Source: Candidatus Shapirobacteria bacterium
Lineage (GTDB): Bacteria > Patescibacteriota > Microgenomatia > UBA12405 > JAHJSD01
Reading direction: 5' to 3'
Length of the DNA stretch: 10,320 bases
Assembly: GCA_027021145.1 (NCBI GenBank)
Contig: JALUUX010000054.1
Span: 1-10,320 of the forward strand
This document shows positions 6,817-10,320 of the stretch, one piece after another. Position 1 is the stretch's first letter. Each line of letters opens with the position of its first letter. Both the position numbers and the translations under genes were made by a program. Under the pieces are notes generated by a model. That model made no database searches and was not told where the DNA came from. It saw nothing but the letters and a program-made list of their open reading frames with translations.

Positions 6817-6845
6817 ATTATATAAAAGTTGCAAGGTGAAAACAA
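6817..6845 (-). promoter_or_regulatory. Promoter for the pilin-like pair, leaderless type
   Basis: TTGTTT (6845-6840) and a perfect TATAAT (6822-6817) are 17 bp apart on the minus strand. Six bases (CCAGAT) follow before ATG at 6810, placing the expected start at the first base of the codon. Its -35 overlaps the -35 of the divergent promoter. Confidence 0.6.
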
Positions 6846-6864
6846 GGAAGGGATCTAATATAAT
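6836..6864 (+). promoter_or_regulatory. Promoter for the PPM-like/SpoIID genes
   Basis: GTGAAA (6836-6841, four of six) and a perfect TATAAT (6859-6864) are 17 bp apart. The predicted start near 6871 leaves only about 6 nt before ATG 6877, so the message would be almost leaderless. The -35 shares bases 6840-6841 with the divergent promoter. Confidence 0.55.
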
Positions 6865-6880
6865 GAAAATGACCCAATGA
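6863..6880 (+). CDS. Possible five-codon minigene (MKMTQ) overlapping the next start
   Basis: ATG at 6863 opens a frame of five codons whose TGA (6878-6880) overlaps the next ATG as ATGA (6877-6880). A nested ATG at 6869 gives MTQ. The first ATG overlaps the -10 box, so it is probably not transcribed from this promoter. The nested one could be at most 1-2 nt from the message end. It may be chance. It is listed because it could tune initiation. Confidence 0.2.
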   Translation: MKMTQ

Positions 6881-8712
6881 CCAAAGATATTCAACTGCAG
6901 TTCGAACAAATTCTGGGTACTCCAGTTGGCCAATTTTGGAGTCAAGCTCGTCACTTTCGACCGGAAGATGAAGCTAAATATCGGCAACGAGGCGAGCTTT
7001 TAGTACTAGTTAGCTTAAAGGCGGAACCCACCAAAGTTAATTTGGCCAGTTTGGGAACCGAGATTATTACTCGGATTGGAGAGGAGTATTTTGGTAATCT
7101 TGAGGCCAAACCAATGGAGCGATTGAAGCAAGCGCTTTCAAAAGTAGCCCAAGAGAAGTCAATTTATTTTCCCGGTCCTAGTGAGTTAACTTTAATGGCC
7201 CTGGTTCTTTGGCATCAGGTGGTTTATCTGGCGGTTTGGGGTTCAGGAGAGATTTGGTTGCGGCGCCAAGGCAAAACAGGAGCTGTTATCAAGGGCGGCC
7301 GAGGTCTGAAAATTGCTTCTGGAGTCGCCCAAGAAGATGATCTTTTTTTGCTGGCGACTGAAGACTTTTTTACTCATCTTCCTCAAGGCATGATTACTGC
7401 GGCCTTGAGTACCGAGGATTTAGAAACGATTGGTGAAGTATTGATCCCAGTAGTTCATGCGCGAGAGCATCAGGGGAATTTGGCAGCAATAGCAGTTAAA
7501 TTGGGAACCAAGATTGTTGCTAAAGAAATTAACCAGCAGCAACCACACTTTAAAATTAGAGTTAGGAAACCCAAATTAACTCGACTGATAATTCCAATGA
7601 AGAAAATTGGAGCCCGTTTTGGCAGGAAATGGGGGCCGAAAGCTTCTAATTTAACTTTGGCTTTAGGCTTTCTCCTCCTTCTCTCTCTTTCGGTTTTCTT
7701 TGGTTGGAGAAAACAGACCCAAGAGCGGCGTTTGCGGGAAATTAGTCAACTTTCTAAATCAATTGAAGAAAATCTAGCCGCCGCCAATTCAATTCGAGGC
7801 CTCGATCCAGAAAGCAGCTTAAAGTTGATTAAACAAGCGGAGGAGAAAATTGATCAATTGATTCAGTTAGATCAGATTAAAGGTGGGCATTACCGAGCTC
7901 AAGCAGAATCGCTTATGGCCGGGTTGGGCGAAAAAGCAGTTAAGCCGCAATTATATTATGATCTTAATCTGGTAGCTGAATCGGTTGAGGTAAGCCGCTA
8001 TTTTAGTGATGGGCAAGCTTTGTTTGTTCTAGATCGGGCTAATCGCCGAGTTTTGAAAATTGATTTGGAAAATAAGAGGGGGGAAATTATTGCCGGTGGT
8101 GAGCGCTTGGCACAAGCTGATTGGTTGGTTGCTAGTCCCAAACGGATTTATCTGATCGCTGCTCAAACAATTTATTGGTGGCATCAAGGTCAATGGCAAT
8201 CTTTGGTGGATCTGAGGGAGGAGATGAAAATTCAAGCTGCAGGCATTTGGCTGGGTAACCTTTATCTCTTAGATGCCAATCAGAAGCAGATTTGGAAGTA
8301 TCCGGCGATTAGTCAAGGTTTGGGACGAGAGCGAGCTTGGTTAAAATCAACCCCTGAATTCGACTTTGATCAGGTAGTTGATTTGGCTATTGACGGGCGA
8401 ATTTGGTTATTGTTGGCTAATGGTCGGGTCTATAAATTCTTCTCTGGTCGCGAAGACCGTTTTGTTCAGCAGTTGCCCCCTGATCTTGGGCGAGCGCAAT
8501 TCTTGACGGTAGCTCAAGAGGGTGAAGTGATTGCTTTTTGGGATCAGGAAAAAAATACAATTTGGACTTTTGACAAAGAAGGGCAATTTTTAGCCCGGGT
8601 TTTGGTTAAATTAGATGATGTTCGCGGTTTGGTTTTAAGTCCTAAAGGCGAGGCGATTTACCTATTAACGCGAGACAAGGTCTATCGGCTTGAGTTTTCT
8701 GGTCTCGATTAG
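6877..8712 (+). CDS. Membrane protein with degenerate PPM (PP2C)-like domain and predicted beta-propeller
   Basis: A 611-aa protein. The N-terminal domain (about 1-215) follows a PPM phosphatase layout, but the metal-binding positions look lost. VYLAVWGSGEIWLRR (116-130) sits where active enzymes have V.H.GDSR.YL, and DDLFLLATEDFF (154-165) where they have D.LLL.SDG. A basic linker leads to one membrane helix (about 258-276, LTLALGFLLLLSLSVFFGW) followed by RKQTQERR, then a helical, coiled-coil-like segment (about 280-350). The C-terminal half (about 365-611) has about six repeated beta units such as LFVLDRANRRVLKIDL, LYLLDANQKQIWKY, RIWLLLANGRVYKF and IYLLTRDKVYRLEF, consistent with a propeller. 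With the phosphatase-like part inside, the propeller would be outside, suggesting envelope sensing or scaffolding. The next gene starts 6 nt after its TAG stop. A true phosphatase is unlikely from the visible residues. Function is unknown. Confidence 0.85.
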   Translation: MTKDIQLQFEQILGTPVGQFWSQARHFRPEDEAKYRQRGELLVLVSLKAEPTKVNLASLGTEIITRIGEEYFGNLEAKPMERLKQALSKVAQEKSIYFPGPSELTLMALVLWHQVVYLAVWGSGEIWLRRQGKTGAVIKGGRGLKIASGVAQEDDLFLLATEDFFTHLPQGMITAALSTEDLETIGEVLIPVVHAREHQGNLAAIAVKLGTKIVAKEINQQQPHFKIRVRKPKLTRLIIPMKKIGARFGRKWGPKASNLTLALGFLLLLSLSVFFGWRKQTQERRLREISQLSKSIEENLAAANSIRGLDPESSLKLIKQAEEKIDQLIQLDQIKGGHYRAQAESLMAGLGEKAVKPQLYYDLNLVAESVEVSRYFSDGQALFVLDRANRRVLKIDLENKRGEIIAGGERLAQADWLVASPKRIYLIAAQTIYWWHQGQWQSLVDLREEMKIQAAGIWLGNLYLLDANQKQIWKYPAISQGLGRERAWLKSTPEFDFDQVVDLAIDGRIWLLLANGRVYKFFSGREDRFVQQLPPDLGRAQFLTVAQEGEVIAFWDQEKNTIWTFDKEGQFLARVLVKLDDVRGLVLSPKGEAIYLLTRDKVYRLEFSGLD

Positions 8713-8718
8713 TTCAAA

Positions 8719-10320
8719 ATGAGGCTTACTCTATCAACTTTATTGTCTTTAAAACCCGGTGTGTCGTACCTAGACAACACCCGGTGTGTCCGTTTTTTGT
8801 TTGTTGCTGCTTTGATTTTGTTGTCTTGGCAACCAGCGAAGGCGGCTGAGTGTCGGCGGGATTGCGGCACAATTGAGGAGTGCCAACGATTTATTAACGA
8901 ATGCTCCCAGGTGTTGGATCTTTATCAATCGGCCAATTTAAAAAATAAAAAAAGCCTGCAAGGATTTGAAACACAAGTTAAGCGTTTTGAGCAAATGATT
9001 ACTTCCGCAGGAAGTCAACTTAAGTCTTTACAAGAGAATATTATCGATCGAGAGGCTGAACTTGAGGTTCAGCGAATTTTGCTTCAACAGCGGATCCGCC
9101 GTTTTTATATTTATCAGCGAGGTTATTCCTTACTAACCCTGTTTTTTGCCAGCAAAAATAGTGCCCATTTTTTGCGTCAGTTGTTTTACCAGCAACTAGT
9201 GGCTAATGAGGATAAGAAAGTGATTGAAAACCTAAGCCAGCAATTAGCCCAGCTAAAGAATGACAAAGAGAAGTTGGAAGAACATCAGGCCTGGTTGGCG
9301 CGGAAAAAGAAGGAGATGGAAAGACAAGTGGCCTTTTTGCGCCAAGAAGTGAAAAAAGCTCAGGCCTATATTAATGTTCTTTCTTCAACTATTGCTAGTT
9401 TGACAGCCAAGCAAAAGCAGTTAATCGAGATGAAGACTGGCCTTTTTTCTACCAGTGTAGGAGAAACGCCGGCTGTTGACGATCCTTGTTCTGGAGCACC
9501 AGGATCAAGCAATTTCTGTGACCCCGGATTCAGACCCGCTTTTGCTGCTTTTTCCTTTGGCGCTCCTCATCGCAAAGGGATGAGTCAATATGGTGCTTTT
9601 GGTCGGGCTAAGGCAGGACAAAATTATGAAACCATTCTTAAGGCTTATTATGGTGATATTCGGATTGAAACGATTGATTCGCCAGGAACAATTGCCACCA
9701 GCTTAGGCAGCCTGCCCTTTGAGGATAATTATCTCCTAGGCATTGCCGAAATGCCTTCTTCTTGGGGAGAACAAGGGGGTATGGAAGCTCTGAAAGCTCA
9801 GGCTATTGCGGCGCGCACCTACGCCCTGGCTTATGTTGGTTGGCGGATGGGAAATCGATCAGTTAAGGGGTCAATTTGTACCGGTGAGTCTTGCCAGGTT
9901 TATCGGTCATCAAAGGCGGCTAATCCACCCGAAACTTGGCGGCGAGCGGTTCAAGAAACCAGAGGTAAAATTATCGTCAGTAATTCGACTGGCGAAATTA
10001 TTTCGGCCTGGTATGCTTCGACTGCTGGTGGTTATTTCTACTCCTACTCGACTTTAAATCACCACACTCCCGGCCATTGGGACACTACTTGTGGCAATCA
10101 GGGTTGTTGGCCGAGCGAGGCCTGGGAGAAAAAAGCGAATTCTCCTTGGTTTTATAAGGCTTGGTATAAAACCCGCTCTGGCCAAAGTTGTGGCCGGTCT
10201 CATCCTTGGCTCACTCAAGAGGAATTAGCCGACATTATTAATGCTTTAATCGTTTACAGCCGTGATAATGGGGCGATTACCCATCTTTCCCAAACTGACG
10301 CGGGGAGTTGCTGGGGTAAG
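8719..10320 (+). CDS. Secreted coiled-coil/SpoIID-type cell-wall protein (partial, runs off right edge)
   Basis: I translated 534 codons from ATG 8719 with no stop. The N-terminus is a Sec signal with a long n-region: basic residues, the hydrophobic stretch FLFVAALILLSW (26-37) and a likely cut after PAKA (39-42). Then comes a Cys-rich patch (Cys45, 49, 55, 62) and a long coiled coil (about 70-240). Its middle, SLLTLFFASKNSAHFLRQLFYQQL (137-160), recalls the hinge of CwlO/PcsB/EnvC hydrolase regulators. A Cys/Pro/Gly linker leads to a SpoIID/LytB-type domain from about 275, with GMSQYGAFGRAKAG (287-300), MEALKAQAIAARTYAL (355-370, Glu357 at the catalytic position of SpoIID), SCQVYR (391-396) and WYASTAGGY (431-439). 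SpoIID cleaves denuded glycan strands. LytB-type relatives activate amidases. Further paired cysteines (387, 392, 458, 463, 491, 531) suggest disulfides outside the cell. It lies 6 nt after the PPM-like gene with no Shine-Dalgarno site, so it is probably co-expressed. Confidence 0.9.
   Translation, partial: MRLTLSTLLSLKPGVSYLDNTRCVRFLFVAALILLSWQPAKAAECRRDCGTIEECQRFINECSQVLDLYQSANLKNKKSLQGFETQVKRFEQMITSAGSQLKSLQENIIDREAELEVQRILLQQRIRRFYIYQRGYSLLTLFFASKNSAHFLRQLFYQQLVANEDKKVIENLSQQLAQLKNDKEKLEEHQAWLARKKKEMERQVAFLRQEVKKAQAYINVLSSTIASLTAKQKQLIEMKTGLFSTSVGETPAVDDPCSGAPGSSNFCDPGFRPAFAAFSFGAPHRKGMSQYGAFGRAKAGQNYETILKAYYGDIRIETIDSPGTIATSLGSLPFEDNYLLGIAEMPSSWGEQGGMEALKAQAIAARTYALAYVGWRMGNRSVKGSICTGESCQVYRSSKAANPPETWRRAVQETRGKIIVSNSTGEIISAWYASTAGGYFYSYSTLNHHTPGHWDTTCGNQGCWPSEAWEKKANSPWFYKAWYKTRSGQSCGRSHPWLTQEELADIINALIVYSRDNGAITHLSQTDAGSCWGK
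8754..8790 (+). repeat. Duplicated ACCCGGTGTGTC with palindrome inside the signal-peptide coding region
   Basis: ACCCGGTGTGTC occurs at 8754-8765 and again at 8779-8790. The second copy belongs to a near-perfect palindrome, GACAACACCCGGTGTGTC (8773-8790), with 8-bp arms, a central C and one bulged A. The first copy can also pair with 8773-8781 around loop GTACCTA. A run of six T follows at 8793-8798. The element encodes residues 12-24 of the SpoIID-type protein, an unusually long n-region, so it may be an inserted mobile repeat or a translated attenuator-like structure. Confidence 0.75.

Noticed and set aside
6811..6987. 59-codon N-terminal extension of the first pilin-like protein
   Set aside because: It covers both divergent promoters and runs antisense into the PPM-like gene. 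The family-like sequence starts after ATG 6810.
9806..10057. 83-codon plus-strand frame near the right end
   Set aside because: It lies out of frame inside the clearly conserved SpoIID-type coding sequence.

Overview
The window looks like a chromosome fragment of a Candidate Phyla Radiation (Patescibacteria) bacterium. Four things point that way: a divergent 16S rRNA gene with a non-coding insertion, little use of Shine-Dalgarno sites, promoters that place transcription starts at or next to the start codon, and small two-helix pilin-like proteins of a type I associate with Microgenomates-like genomes. I cannot place it below phylum level. UGA is used as a stop in three genes, so it does not use the UGA=Gly code of Gracilibacteria/Absconditabacteria.

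Layout. (1) 1-3459, minus strand: a compact sufC-sufB-sufD-sufS operon for Fe-S cluster assembly. Every junction is a 4-base ATGA overlap, sufD is about half the usual size, and sufS runs off the left edge. (2) 3460-3647: a divergent control region with a good rRNA promoter on the plus strand and a weaker suf promoter on the minus strand. (3) 3648-5322, plus strand: a solitary 16S rRNA gene carrying an AT-rich insertion of about 166 nt in the V2 region and flanked by a 21-bp processing stem. No 23S, 5S or tRNA follows. (4) 5445-6173, plus strand: uppS, starting about 55 nt after the processing stem, with its own apparently leaderless promoter. (5) 6176-6810, minus strand: two tandem two-helix VirB2/TrbC-like pilin-type genes, converging on uppS. 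(6) 6817-6864: two face-to-face promoters with overlapping -35 elements. (7) 6877-10320, plus strand: a membrane protein with a degenerate PPM (PP2C)-like domain and a predicted beta-propeller, then a secreted coiled-coil/SpoIID-type cell-wall protein that runs off the right edge.

How the parts may relate. The Suf proteins form one pathway: SufS supplies sulfur, and the SufB-SufC-SufD scaffold builds the cluster. UppS makes the lipid carrier for peptidoglycan, and the SpoIID-type protein probably remodels peptidoglycan. The pilin-like and PPM-like proteins are also membrane or envelope proteins, so 5445-10320 reads as envelope-related. The most notable features are the 16S insertion, a C-to-U change at decoding-site position 1400 set among many compensated helix changes, and the leaderless-style promoters.
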